64,000 bases of DNA from Thiocapsa roseilacustris (GCF_041903755.1 NZ_JBBWVE010000019.1:73771-137770), one strand, 5' to 3'; numbered from the stretch's first letter, positions 18,243 through 27,267 are shown. Notes: generated from the letters alone by a model not told the origin. Translations and numbers: made by a program.

Positions 18243-18770
18243 TTGCTTTCCGACGGATGGGTCGACGTCTTGACACACTCAGTTATAGCTCTTAGCGGGA
18301 GTTCAAGAGAGCCGAGCCTGACGAAAGCGCCAAGCTTTGCGGGTCGAAGGACTGCCTCTGCGGTCGCCTCGCGCACCAAACAGCGTAACCGTAAGGTCGG
18401 TACAAAGGCCGAGATCGCCCTGCGCCGTGCGCTTTGGGGGCGAGGCTTACGGTATCGGGTGCACCGGAACGACCTCCCCGGATGCCCGGACTTGGTCTTT
18501 CGGCGCCGGCGCGTTGCCGTTTTCGTGGACGGCGATTTCTGGCACGGACGGGATTGGGAGGAACGCAGGGAGCGTCTGCGATCCGGCCACAATGCGCCCT
18601 ATTGGCTGGCGAAGATTACCTACAATCGGGACAGAGACATTCGGAACAATACCCTCCTCTCCGAGCTCGGTTGGCGAGTCCTTCGGCTCTGGGAGACGGA
18701 TGTGCTGAAGGATCCGGACAGTGCCGCGCGCTTGGTTGCAGACGCGTTGGGGGCTGAGCCAGCTTGCTGA
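18243..18770 (+). CDS. vsr: Very short patch repair (Vsr)-type endonuclease
   Basis: A protein of up to 175 residues with the Vsr core: RTKQRNRKVGTKAEIALRRALWGRGLRYRVH, LPGCPDLVFRRRRVAVFVDGDFWHGRDW (catalytic Asp and the FWHG motif), YWLAKITYNRDRD and a C-terminal LGWRVLRLWETDV. Vsr nicks next to T:G mismatches that arise by deamination of 5-methylcytosine, so it fits the cytosine methyltransferase 3.5 kb upstream. No ATG is available; TTG 18243 or TTG 18270 are possible starts and the first 40 residues may be untranslated. Its codon usage is GC-rich, unlike the two genes before it. Confidence 0.85.
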   Translation: MLSDGWVDVLTHSVIALSGSSREPSLTKAPSFAGRRTASAVASRTKQRNRKVGTKAEIALRRALWGRGLRYRVHRNDLPGCPDLVFRRRRVAVFVDGDFWHGRDWEERRERLRSGHNAPYWLAKITYNRDRDIRNNTLLSELGWRVLRLWETDVLKDPDSAARLVADALGAEPAC

Positions 18771-18926
18771 CTGGCGTTGCAGAAGAGAGATCGTACCGTC
18801 CCTCGCGCGGGCGCGTCATCGCAAGTCCTTGGTGTACGCTCGGTGGCCGGAATGATGGCCAGTCCCGAAGAGCTTCAAGGCGGATCCTTTCGGGCCAGGC
18901 GCCCGCCCGAGTAGGGATATCCGGCC

Positions 18927-20477
18927 TTACCCCTCTGGAATGTACCGATACAGATTCCAAGTGTGCAGAGGGCGCGGGCAGGGCGCTTCCGCGGCTTCGC
19001 TCAGCGGCTGCCCGGCGCAATTGAAGAGTCTGCGGTGGGTGTCGCTGCGAAAACCCGCGATGGCCGGCGGCGCGCCGAATCCGGAGACGAGCCAGAAAGG
19101 TACGTCGACGGATTCGGGGTCTAGCCTTGGTGCGATTTGTCCGCGCAGATACTCGGAGGGTCGGGTGAGGCCGGGCCACTGGGTCGTGGTGCCCGAGTCC
19201 GGCGTGTAAAAACGCAGCATCGCCGTCGATTGATACCGGTCGGCATAGACGGGCTCATCGAGCGTGCCGGCGATCTTGGCCAACTCTCGATATCCATGGG
19301 TCTCGCGCAGGACGCGATTCTGACTATCTCCGAGCGGTAGCGCAGCCGTCGCCGCGTGGAACGCATAGAGACTCAGGAGCAGCAGGTTGCCCAGAGCGGC
19401 GGCGATGACCCAGGGGCGCAGATTGCGCAGCAGCAAGGCCGCCAAAGGCGCCGCCGAGATCAAGTAGACGGCCGGCCAATTCGGCTCCACCTCGCTGCCG
19501 GTCGCGACCAGGGCGAAGAATCCCAAGGGGAAGAGGGTTGCAGCCCACAACAGGGCCTTGGCGTGACGAGCGAGTGTCCCGGCCATCTCCTGGCTTGGCT
19601 CGTTGTTTCGCGCCCGGTTGATAAAAGGCGCAAGGAGCAGGGGAACCGCGATCAGTCCCCAGAACGCAAGCTGGGTGCCGAGATAACCCGAGAGGCTGCT
19701 CAATCGCTCGCCGACCGATTGGGGCCCGACGTGCGCGATGGCGCCGGGCGTGCCGACCGGCAGGTCGCCGACCTCGGTCGAGAAGCCGTGGCCGAACTGA
19801 AAGCGCATCGTCAGCCACTCGTTCTGCTGATTCCAGAGGATGTTCGGCGCGAAGACCAGCAGCGCGAAGAGTCCGCCGAGGTAGGGCCAGCGCGTACGCA
19901 GCGCGCGCGGGTCGCTGAAGAGGATGGCCAAGAGCAGCACCGGTCCGATCAGGACCATGGTGTATTTCCCCAGCAGACCGAGACCGACCGCTGCACCGGC
20001 GGTGAGCCAACGTCGACGCTGGCCGGCAAGCGCACGCTCGCTTTCGTGCAGGGCCAGCGCCCAGGCCAGGCCCAGCACCGTGTCGGGCGTGGTGATGATG
20101 CCGCCGGCGAATCCTGGAATGGTCGCGAAGACCAGGACCAGCGCCATGGCCAGATCGCGCGGCGCCGTGAGACCGCAGTTGCGGAAGAAGCGTGCAAGGA
20201 CGAGCAGCGTCAGAGCGCCGGCGATCAGTGTCCCCGCGCGCGCGGCGAGCGCCGACCCCGGGGCGAGCCAGGTGCCGATGCCGAGCAGTGCCACACCCGG
20301 CGGATGATCGAAATAGCCCCAAGCAAGGCTGCGTGCCCAGTCGAAGTAATAGGCTTCGTCCTGCGTGACCGGCAGGATCGCGGCGACGCCCAGCCGCCAG
20401 GCGGTCATGGCCGCGATCAGGGCGAGCAAGATGCCCCACGCCTGACGGGGTGTATCGATGCCTCGGGTCGTTTCCAT
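18927..20477 (-). CDS. ArnT-like glycosyltransferase family 39 membrane protein
   Basis: A 516-residue polytopic protein (about 11-12 membrane segments) with the family-39/83 first-loop motif VTQDEAYYFDWARSLAWGYFDHPPGVALL, whose D-E pair is catalytic, and a C-terminal periplasmic domain rich in aromatic and Pro residues. It likely transfers a sugar from a polyprenyl-phosphate carrier to a lipid or glycan in the periplasm. ATG 20477 (METTRGID) is preferred; the frame is open to 20603. The divergent neighbour makes polyprenyl-phosphate sugars, so the pair probably works together. Confidence 0.85.
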   Translation of the reverse strand: METTRGIDTPRQAWGILLALIAAMTAWRLGVAAILPVTQDEAYYFDWARSLAWGYFDHPPGVALLGIGTWLAPGSALAARAGTLIAGALTLLVLARFFRNCGLTAPRDLAMALVLVFATIPGFAGGIITTPDTVLGLAWALALHESERALAGQRRRWLTAGAAVGLGLLGKYTMVLIGPVLLLAILFSDPRALRTRWPYLGGLFALLVFAPNILWNQQNEWLTMRFQFGHGFSTEVGDLPVGTPGAIAHVGPQSVGERLSSLSGYLGTQLAFWGLIAVPLLLAPFINRARNNEPSQEMAGTLARHAKALLWAATLFPLGFFALVATGSEVEPNWPAVYLISAAPLAALLLRNLRPWVIAAALGNLLLLSLYAFHAATAALPLGDSQNRVLRETHGYRELAKIAGTLDEPVYADRYQSTAMLRFYTPDSGTTTQWPGLTRPSEYLRGQIAPRLDPESVDVPFWLVSGFGAPPAIAGFRSDTHRRLFNCAGQPLSEAAEAPCPRPLHTWNLYRYIPEG

Positions 20478-20684
20478 GGTCTCGTGACTCGCTGCGTGGT
20501 CTGATTCGACGGATCTGGTCCGGGCCGTGATCGGTCGAGGTGGCGGGGACACGATCGCGTTAGAATAAAACGTCTTCGGATCCCGGTCCTGCCGTCTCGT
20601 CACTGTTCCGGCGTCCGCGGCCGGCAGTCTACTTGAAAGGCACGCTCCGCAGGTTCCTTACCTCGACGAATCGACCCTCCGCTC

Positions 20685-21830
20685 ATGGCCAACAGGATCT
20701 CCGATCAGCCGATGCCCCAGCACAACTGCCGTCCGCCCGAGTTGGCCGTCATCGTCCCGACCTATCAAGAAGCGGACATGGTGGACGAGGTCGTCCGGCG
20801 GGTCGAGGCGGTGTTGCAGGGGATCGACTGGGAGCTGGTCTTCGTCGACGACGACTCGCCCGACGGGACTTCGGACCGGGTCCGCGCGATTGCGCGACAG
20901 GATCCGCGTGTCCGGTTGGTGCAGCGCATCGGCCGACGCGGACTCTCGTCGGCCTGCATCGAAGGCATGATGTCGACCGCAGCGCCATTCATGGCGGTGA
21001 TGGACGGCGACCTCCAGCACGACGAGACCCTTCTGCCCAAGATGCTCGAGGTGATCAAGGCGGAAAACCTGGACATCGTGGTCGGCAGCCGCTACGTCTC
21101 CGGCGGGGGCATGGGAGACTGGAATGCCCGTCGGCAATCCATGAGCCGGTTTGCGACCCGGATCGGCCAGTACCTAATCCATGCGGAACTCCAGGATCCG
21201 ATGAGCGGGTTCTTTCTGGTGCGTGCCTCGGTCGTCCAGAGGTGCGTGCGGCGACTCAGCGGGGTCGGCTTCAAGATCCTGCTCGACATCTTCGCCGAAG
21301 CCGAGCATCCCCTGCGCTTTCGCGAGCTGCCCTATACCTTCCGCGCGCGTGAGGCCGGCAGCAGCAAGCTCGACAACGCGGTCCTTTGGGAATATCTGCT
21401 GATGCTGACCCAGAAGCTGATCGGTCCGGTCATCCCGGTGCGCTTTATCGCCTTCTCGGCGATCGGCGGGCTCGGTGTCTTCGTGCATATGGCCGTGCTT
21501 TGGCCCATGCTGACCCTGCTCGGGACGGGCGCCTTCCTGATCAGCCAGGCCGCCGCGACGCTGGTCGCCATGACCAGCAACTTCTTTTTGAACAACATCC
21601 TGACCTACCGCGACATGCGTCTGCGCGGCCCACAGCTGATCTGGGGTTGGCTCTCCTTCGTCGCCGCCTGCAGCGTCGGCGCCCTAGCCAACGTCGGCAT
21701 CGCCAACTATCTCTTCCAGGGCGGGCACTCCGGCTGGTTCCTCTCGGCGCTCGCCGGGATCCTGGTCGGTGCGGTTTGGAACTATGCAGTGACTGCCGTC
21801 TATACCTGGAAGAGGCCGCGGGCGGCGTAG
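20685..21830 (+). CDS. Polyprenyl-phosphate glycosyltransferase (GT2) fused to GtrA-like domain
   Basis: A 381-residue protein. Residues 18-240 are a GT2 domain of dolichol-phosphate mannose synthase type, with VIVPTYQEADMV, FVDDDSPDGTSDRV, VMDGDLQHDETLLPKML and VVGSRYVSGGGMGDW. Residues 250-378 hold four membrane segments with the GtrA pattern (RFIAFSAIGGLGVFVHMAVLW, SNFFLNNILTYRD). It should charge a polyprenyl phosphate with a nucleotide sugar on the cytoplasmic face and help flip it. It is divergent from the GT39 gene, the expected user of that product. Confidence 0.9.
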   Translation: MANRISDQPMPQHNCRPPELAVIVPTYQEADMVDEVVRRVEAVLQGIDWELVFVDDDSPDGTSDRVRAIARQDPRVRLVQRIGRRGLSSACIEGMMSTAAPFMAVMDGDLQHDETLLPKMLEVIKAENLDIVVGSRYVSGGGMGDWNARRQSMSRFATRIGQYLIHAELQDPMSGFFLVRASVVQRCVRRLSGVGFKILLDIFAEAEHPLRFRELPYTFRAREAGSSKLDNAVLWEYLLMLTQKLIGPVIPVRFIAFSAIGGLGVFVHMAVLWPMLTLLGTGAFLISQAAATLVAMTSNFFLNNILTYRDMRLRGPQLIWGWLSFVAACSVGALANVGIANYLFQGGHSGWFLSALAGILVGAVWNYAVTAVYTWKRPRAA

Positions 21831-22017
21831 GTCTGCGGACCTTTCTCCGTCCGCTGTTCAGGGGTGATGACGATCGGCGGCAGATCGAGATCCAAGGTGA
21901 TTTTTCCGAAGTAAATCCCGGCGCGTAGGTGCGAATTTATTGAGCGCCGAGCCCTATCGGACTCCGGAAAACGGGGGGACTGCCGGAATCGATCTACGGG
22001 TCCAGCCGCCTTGGAGG
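21831..22017. other. Intergenic, no gene recognised
   Basis: This 187-bp stretch after the GT2-GtrA gene marks the left edge of a region of decayed genes. I see no open frame, repeat or clear terminator here. Confidence 0.4.
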
Positions 22018-22188
22018 CTAGGGCGATGCATCCACGAGCGTGAGGGCGGGTCCGCGCGGATCGGGGTCGTGACGCAAGACCAGGCCGGAGCTGCTCCCCT
22101 TGGCCTGATGTTTCATCGCGGCGATGATCCGGCTCTGATTGTCGACGCTGCCGAAGTCATCGCCGGGCCGGATTTCGATCACGGCCGC
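22018..22188 (-). pseudogene. Orphan C-terminal coding fragment
   Basis: In one minus-strand frame the sequence reads AVIEIRPGDDFGSVDNQSRIIAAMK followed by a GPALTLVDASP tail and a TAG at 22018-22020. It has the look of a genuine protein C-terminus, but the frame has no start and changes at the border with the CBS remnant. The family was not recognised. Confidence 0.4.
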
Positions 22189-22699
22189 GTTTGATCGTGG
22201 CTGAAAATGCCTCCAGCAGCCGCTCGGCGGAAGAGAAAGATGTCGACCACCGGACAGGGTCGGGCAAAATCCCGTAGAGAACGGCTGAATGCGGGGTTGA
22301 CGATGAGCTCGCGTCCGTAGTTGGAGTAGATGTACTCCTTGATATCGACCTCGTGGATCAGACCTAGCGGACGTTCGGCGTCGTCCAGCACGGGAATGAC
22401 CTGATGGACCCGAGTCAGGCGAAACGCCTCGAACGTGACTTTGACGCAGGCGTCGACCGCGAGCGGGGGATGCGTTCCAGACAGTCCTGGATCAGCGCAA
22501 GATCTCCGTGCGAATGACGCCGGTCGCGCCTGTTGATCTGGATGATCTGTTCGTAGCTGGGACGCAGCGCATCGATGCTCAACTGCGGGTCGGCGATCAG
22601 AAGCCCCTGGACCACAGATGCATTCCGGGCGTCGATGCGGTTGACCGTCATGCGTGTACCGCTTCCATGGTCATCCTCAATGGATTCGAAAGTATGCAA
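22179..22699 (-). pseudogene. CBS-domain protein remnant (frameshifted, truncated)
   Basis: From ATG 22699 the minus strand encodes MTVNRIDARNASVV... to CLERIP, then a one-base shift (near 22460) is needed to continue as PLAVDACVKVTFEAFRLTRVHQ, VIPVLDDAERPLGLIHEVDIKEYIYSNYG and RSLRDFARPCPVVDI. That second part is a CBS domain of the type found in front of GGDEF/EAL modules. The expected output domain is missing; the frame breaks off after PVVDIFLFRR. Frameshift plus loss of the 3' end make it a pseudogene. Confidence 0.7.
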
Positions 22700-23012
22700 C
22701 CGTAAGTAAGGTGGTTCGGTGACCTGGCTCCATGGCAGATCCTTGCCGCGGTGGTGACTTTCGCGAGCGCGGTGCCATGTATCGCCCGTACGATCAGCAG
22801 ACCGAGTGGTCCACGCTCGCGTGGGCTAAACAACCTCTGACGGTTCTACAAAGGTGTATCGGCCGCTACTTGGCATGGAACGGTGGCGCGGAGACTGCCA
22901 GATGGCTGGGGTCATTTGCAGGGGCGCGATCTGTGCGATGTCACCCCCAAGAAATCGCGGTGTTCGGGTTCATCTTGAGCGGCACAGGCCTTCAGGATCA
23001 GCCCCGAGTGTG
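22700..23012. other. Gap without recognisable gene
   Basis: This 313-bp stretch separates two pseudogenes. Open frames exist on the plus strand but none has recognisable motifs; it may hold eroded 5' sequence of the choloylglycine hydrolase remnant. Confidence 0.35.
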
Positions 23013-23345
23013 CCCGGTGGAGTTGAACCTTCCGATCGTTTTGTGCGCGCTGCGGTATTTCTTGAAACACTGCCCGAACCCAAAGATAATGCCGAAGCGT
23101 TATCCTGTTTGTTCAGTGTGATCCGCGCTGTCTCTGTTCCATTCGGGGCGATTGATCGATTACTTGCAGAAACCGAGACCTCCCCGACTTGGTGGGTCTC
23201 AATCCTCGACTTGACCAATCGTATCGACTACTTCAACGATACACATAGCCTCAACGTCATTCGGGTGGACCTGAAAGCCTTGGGTTTTTCGGCTGGAAGG
23301 CCACTGGAGTTTCTCGACCCCGGGCGGACATCACGGGAGATGTAA
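23013..23345 (+). pseudogene. Choloylglycine hydrolase/penicillin-acylase family remnant (C-terminal part)
   Basis: The plus strand encodes GGVEPSDRFVRAAVFLETLPEPKD, then FSVIRAVSVPFGAI, then SPTWWVSILDLTNRIDYFNDTHS and IRVDLKALGFSAGRPLEF. This is the order of the last third of Ntn-type choloylglycine hydrolases (PSRFVRAAFL, NxxSVPxG, TxWTSVYDLKNRVYYFR, IRKVDL). The N-terminal half with the catalytic Cys is absent upstream. Only about 110 residues remain, so it cannot be active. Confidence 0.65.
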
Positions 23346-23769
23346 CGGAGAGATTTCTGTCGACCCCCTGAAAACGCAAGTCGGTCGAGTCAGGGACTAT
23401 TCGCCGTCGTCTTGGTCTTGGCGCTCAGTGCGACGGCACGCGTCCGGATCGCGCATTCGTCGATGTCGGTTGCAGAAGGTCAGCACATCATCAGGGATCG
23501 CATCAATGAGCTCGAAGGACCAGGTCTCAAGCATCTCGGCGGCCCGCGCGCCGCCGTCCGGACATGGCGCTGAAGGTCGAGCGGATCAGCTTGCCGGCCC
23601 CGCCAAGCGCACTCCCCATCCTCGGCTGCGGTTGGCGGCGGTCGCCGCTCTGCTCGCTGCGGTGACCTTTTTGGGCCTGCTATTGGTTGTCGACGGCCGG
23701 GGTGGTGATCCGCTTGGCGCGATTCAGGACGTTCGTCAAACCATCAATACCATCGAGGGAGTCGGCGCC
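23346..23769. other. Upstream region of lemA with an in-frame hydrophobic stretch
   Basis: No independent gene is recognised in these 424 bp. The frame of the LemA gene remains open from 23428 and encodes one strongly hydrophobic stretch, LRLAAVAALLAAVTFLGLLLVV (about 23630-23695). It could be an N-terminal extension of LemA starting at ATG 23506, or residue of another gene. Confidence 0.35.
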
Positions 23770-24417
23770 ATGAATCGTGCTGCATCCAGCTCTATCAGTG
23801 TTGTCCTTTTTGCATTGCCGGTCATCTTGGGTCTCCTCTATTTCGTTTGGCTCTACAACGGCATCGTCGGACGCGAGGAGGCTGTCTACAATGCATGGGC
23901 CGATGTGGAAAGTACTTATAAGCGCCGCGCCGATCTGGTGCCGAACCTGGTCAATGCCGTACGGAGTTATATGGAGCACGAGCGCACCACGCTGACCGAG
24001 GTGACGGACCGGCGCGATGCGGTCGGCGAGGCACTCGATGCACTGGTCGCGCAGCAAACGGCGGCCGCGGATGCCTTGCGCGCGGCTACACCCGACAGCG
24101 AGCAGGGTGTGGCCATGCTCGGGGCGAGTCAGTCGGCCTTGCTGAATGGACTGCGCGGCGTCATGGCAACGGTGGAGGCCTATCCGGATTTGCGCTCGGC
24201 CGATCAGTTCTTGGCTCTACAGGCAGAGCTCGAGGGCACCGAGAACCGCATCAATGTGGCGCGGCTGCGCTTCAACGAGGCCGTACAGGATTTCAACGGC
24301 GCCATTCGTCGCTTGCCTGGATCCCTGGTGGCCGGGATCGGACAGTTTCAGCGTAAGGCTTACTTTACCGCCGACGCAGGTGACGAGCAGGCTGTTCAGG
24401 TCAGGATCGAGCACTGA
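23770..24417 (+). CDS. LemA family protein
   Basis: A 215-residue protein: an N-terminal membrane helix (VVLFALPVILGLLYFVWLYN), then the LemA core GIVGREEAVYNAWADVESTYKRRADLVPNLVNAVRSYMEHE and LRSADQFLALQAELEGTENRINVARLRFNEAVQDFN. The start at 23770 is supported by GAGGGAG 8-9 nt upstream; ATG 23506 would add 88 residues with a second membrane helix. LemA proteins are thought to be membrane-anchored helical bundles; their job is unsettled. The next gene encodes a TPM-domain protein, a frequent partner of lemA. Confidence 0.88.
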   Translation: MNRAASSSISVVLFALPVILGLLYFVWLYNGIVGREEAVYNAWADVESTYKRRADLVPNLVNAVRSYMEHERTTLTEVTDRRDAVGEALDALVAQQTAAADALRAATPDSEQGVAMLGASQSALLNGLRGVMATVEAYPDLRSADQFLALQAELEGTENRINVARLRFNEAVQDFNGAIRRLPGSLVAGIGQFQRKAYFTADAGDEQAVQVRIEH

Positions 24418-24451
24418 TCGACTTCGAACCAGGTAAGACAGCGAGGCTGAT

Positions 24452-25774
24452 ATGCAGCGCATCGTCGCCATCACATTGCTGGTCTTGGTCCTGTCCGGAG
24501 CACTGACGGCCGGGCTCAAACTCTTGAACATGGTTTCCGGAGAGACAGCTCGGTCGGCCGAGATGGTATGGGACGAGGCCGGGCTGCTGAACGAGGCCCA
24601 GAAGGCGTTCATCGGTCGCTACCACCAGATTCTGCTCATCGACTTCGATATCGATCTTCGGGTGTTGACGGAATCAGGCGAGCAGGACATTGCGCAATCG
24701 GCGGTCAAGGCGTTCGCGCGGAGCGGTGTCGGTACGCTGAGCGAGACCGGGCGCGGGCTCTTGCTCCTCATCATGCCCGATAGCGACAAGGTGCGGCTCG
24801 AAGTGTCCGAGGCGCTGGAGCCGGTGTTTACCGATACCTTTGCAGCCTACGTCCAACAGCGGCAAATGGTGCCCTTCTTCCAGTCCGATCGGGTGGCGGA
24901 GGGTATTCTCGCGACCACCGAGCTCCTGTATTCCCGGGCACTCGAAGCCCAAGCGGGCGAGAGTTTCGATCCCCGCAAACTGGACGCGGCGTCATCCGGA
25001 GCCGGAGCGCAGACTGCGGCGCGTATCGGGGAGGGTTACGACGCCGCCCCGTTCCGGCAGCAGTCGGGGCAGGTGAGCGCCGGCGGTGCTCCGCTGGCGA
25101 CCGTGCAAGCCTATCTGGACGCCATGGCCAATCGCGACGCGAGGACCGACCTGCCGATCTACTCCGAGGCGACGCGGCGCATGTTGGCGGACTGGACAGT
25201 GACGCCGGCCCAGATGGACAACATCACCCGGGTCTATCAAGCGTGCAGCGCACCTGAATTGCGTCGAACGCCGGGGAACGTTCATGCGGTGCTTCGCTAC
25301 CCGGTCGGCGAGCGCCGTTGCGCGCCCTGGTTCCTGGTGCTGGAAGGGGATGAGTGGCGTCTGGACCTGACCATGATGCAGAAGGCCGTTGGTTTCAATC
25401 ATCGCAACGAATGGCATTTTGTTCCCGGCATCACACACGACTACGCGGATACCTTTGCCGATCTGGTTCTCGACGATCATGGGTTCCCGCATGAGAGGCC
25501 GCGGCAGCGCTGGTCATTGTCGTTGAGTACCAAGCCCATCGATGATCGCGTTCAAACACGGGTGACATGGGTCGGAGCCGGATCGCCGGCCGAAAAGATG
25601 GGCTTTCGCGTCGGAGACCGCCTCCTGCAGTGGGATGAGATCGAGGTGGAATACGCCGGTCAGGTTTCGGATCGTCTTTCTTCGGTCGAGGAGGGCGAGG
25701 TTGTCACCGCGGTGATCGAGCGGGATGGACAGCAGCGGAGGCTGCGCATGGCGGCCCCGCCACGTGTCGACTGA
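24452..25774 (+). CDS. TPM-domain protein with C-terminal PDZ domain
   Basis: A 440-residue protein with an N-terminal signal/anchor helix (IVAITLLVLVLSGALTAGL), a TPM domain at about 35-165 (VWDEAGLLNEAQKAFIGRYHQ, DIDLRVLTESGEQDIAQSA, RGLLLLIMPDSDKVRLEVSEALEPVFTD), a middle domain of unknown type (200-330), and a PDZ-like end (GAGSPAEKMGFRVGDRLLQWDEIEVE, about 370-435). It is probably periplasmic. TPM-LemA pairs are known in many bacteria; the added PDZ domain suggests binding of peptide or protein partners. A ribosome-binding AGG lies 6 nt before ATG 24452, 34 bp after lemA, so one operon. Confidence 0.8.
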   Translation: MQRIVAITLLVLVLSGALTAGLKLLNMVSGETARSAEMVWDEAGLLNEAQKAFIGRYHQILLIDFDIDLRVLTESGEQDIAQSAVKAFARSGVGTLSETGRGLLLLIMPDSDKVRLEVSEALEPVFTDTFAAYVQQRQMVPFFQSDRVAEGILATTELLYSRALEAQAGESFDPRKLDAASSGAGAQTAARIGEGYDAAPFRQQSGQVSAGGAPLATVQAYLDAMANRDARTDLPIYSEATRRMLADWTVTPAQMDNITRVYQACSAPELRRTPGNVHAVLRYPVGERRCAPWFLVLEGDEWRLDLTMMQKAVGFNHRNEWHFVPGITHDYADTFADLVLDDHGFPHERPRQRWSLSLSTKPIDDRVQTRVTWVGAGSPAEKMGFRVGDRLLQWDEIEVEYAGQVSDRLSSVEEGEVVTAVIERDGQQRRLRMAAPPRVD

Positions 25775-25788
25775 TCCAATAAAACGCC

Positions 25789-26112
25789 GTGGTCACCTGC
25801 GAGGTGCTGCTCGCGTCGGCCTGCCTGCCGCAGATGTTCCAGGCTATCGAGATCGATACCGAAGCCTATCGGGATGGCGGCTCTGCGGGCAACCCGACTA
25901 TCTTGCCGCTGGTGCGCGAGTGCACCGTGCACGACTGCATTCTGGTGCAGATCAGCCCGGTCGAGCGCCCGGGTACCCCGCAGGCCGCCCAGACCTTCCT
26001 TACCGAACACGGCGCCGGCCTCGGTGTGCGCGCGAGCTATGACCTCTCGAGGCTGCTCGATGACTATGTACGCTCGCGATGGCCAGCGGCGCCTCGCGTC
26101 GTCGGCTCCTGA
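25789..26112 (+). pseudogene. Patatin-like phospholipase remnant
   Basis: The 107-residue frame contains CEVLLASACLPQMFQAIEID, EAYRDGGSAGNPTILPLV and ILVQISPVERPGTPQAAQ, matching the second half of bacterial patatins, where the DGG carries the catalytic Asp. It then jumps to GVRASYDLSRLLDDYVRS, like the family C-terminus, with the stretch between missing. The GxSxG serine half is absent upstream. It begins 15 bp after the TPM gene. Confidence 0.65.
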
Positions 26113-26181
26113 TCAGTTCAGGTACGGGCGCCGGAGGCTGCGTGTAATTTCCCCTCTAGGGCCGAGGTGATGACTGCGACC

Positions 26182-26215
26182 CTCGGGGGTATCGCCGACG
26201 ACGATACCCCCGCGA
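26182..26215 (-). terminator. Strong hairpin 3' of pstS
   Basis: CTCGGGGGTATCG at 26182-26194 pairs with CGATACCCCCGCGAG ending at 26215. The stem lies 21 bp past the pstS stop on the minus strand, where a terminator is expected, but no T-run follows on either strand. It may act as a transcript 3'-end stabiliser. Confidence 0.5.
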
Positions 26216-26235
26216 GGTGGCGTCGCCGGCTGCGA

Positions 26236-27267
26236 CTACTGGATGTCGGGGACCTGCGCAAGGACGCGCTTGATCAAAACCTCGGGCAGCGGGATATAGC
26301 CTAGCTCCTCGGCCATGCCTTGTCCGTCCGCCATGGCCCAGGTGACGAAGTTGCGCAGGGCTTCAGCGACCCGGTCGTTGCCGTGGCTCCGGAAGAACAG
26401 CATCCAGGTGAAGGTGGCGATGGGATAGGCCGCCGGGTCGGATGGATCGGTCACCCAAATCCGCAGGTCATCGCTGGAGAGGTCGGCACTCGCGAGGGCG
26501 GCCTGCCCGGCCCCAGCGCCCGGTCCTACGAACTTGCCGGAAGCGTTCTCGAGCATCGCCATGGGCGAGTTGGTCTGGGTCGCGAAGAAGTACTCGATAT
26601 AGCCGATCGCGCCGGGCGTTTGATTGACCTGGGCGGTGACGCCGTCGTTGCGCGGTGCTCCCACGATATTCGGCTGCGTCGGCCAAGGTACCGAGGTCCC
26701 GGTACCGACCTTGGTGCGGAACGACTCGCTGATGGCGCTCAGGTGCTGGGTGAAGACAAAGGTCGTGCCCGAGCTGTCCGAGCGGCGGACGACCGTAATC
26801 TGTCGATCGGGGAGCGTCACGTCGGGATTCGCGGCGACGATCCGCGGGTCATTCCAGCGCGTCACCTCGCCGGAGAAGAGGAGCGGGTAGACATCCCGCG
26901 GCAACCGAAGCGTGCTCACGCCGGGAAGGTTGTAGGCGAGAACGATCTCCCCGGCGGTCATCGGCAGTATGACAACGCCGCCCCGTACCTCCGCGATCTC
27001 GGCGTCGGTCATCGCGGCATCGCTGGCAGAGAAATCGACCGTGCGATTGATGAGGTTCCGCACCCCGGCCCCGCTGCCGACCGACTGATAGTTAATTCGG
27101 ACCCCGGAGGTGATTCGGTTGTAGTGCCGAAACCAAGCGGAATAGAGCGGAAAGGGGAAACTGGCCCCGGCTCCGTTGATTCGAACCTCCTGCGCCACGG
27201 TGGGCGTCGTCCAGGTCAGATTTGCAATCACTGCAAGCGCAAAGGCTGCGACATGATAGGGACGCAT
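26236..27267 (-). CDS. pstS: Periplasmic phosphate-binding protein PstS
   Basis: A 343-residue solute-binding protein with a signal peptide (AAFALAVIANLTWTTPTVAQ), then INGAGASFPFPLYSAWF, NYQSVGSGAGVRNLINRTVDFSASDAAMTD, VVRRSDSSGTTFVFTQHL and PGAIGYIEYF, the phosphate-contacting motifs of PstS. Its start at 27267 has a GAGGAG ribosome site. It would deliver phosphate to the PstCAB transporter, but no pstC/A/B, phoU or phoBR follows, so it is an orphan copy in this window. It is intact although surrounded by pseudogenes. Confidence 0.9.
   Translation of the reverse strand: MRPYHVAAFALAVIANLTWTTPTVAQEVRINGAGASFPFPLYSAWFRHYNRITSGVRINYQSVGSGAGVRNLINRTVDFSASDAAMTDAEIAEVRGGVVILPMTAGEIVLAYNLPGVSTLRLPRDVYPLLFSGEVTRWNDPRIVAANPDVTLPDRQITVVRRSDSSGTTFVFTQHLSAISESFRTKVGTGTSVPWPTQPNIVGAPRNDGVTAQVNQTPGAIGYIEYFFATQTNSPMAMLENASGKFVGPGAGAGQAALASADLSSDDLRIWVTDPSDPAAYPIATFTWMLFFRSHGNDRVAEALRNFVTWAMADGQGMAEELGYIPLPEVLIKRVLAQVPDIQ

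Noticed and set aside
22732..23121. 129-aa plus-strand frame between the CBS and choloylglycine hydrolase remnants
   Set aside because: No recognisable motif, and it overlaps in another frame the hydrolase remnant that does have motifs.
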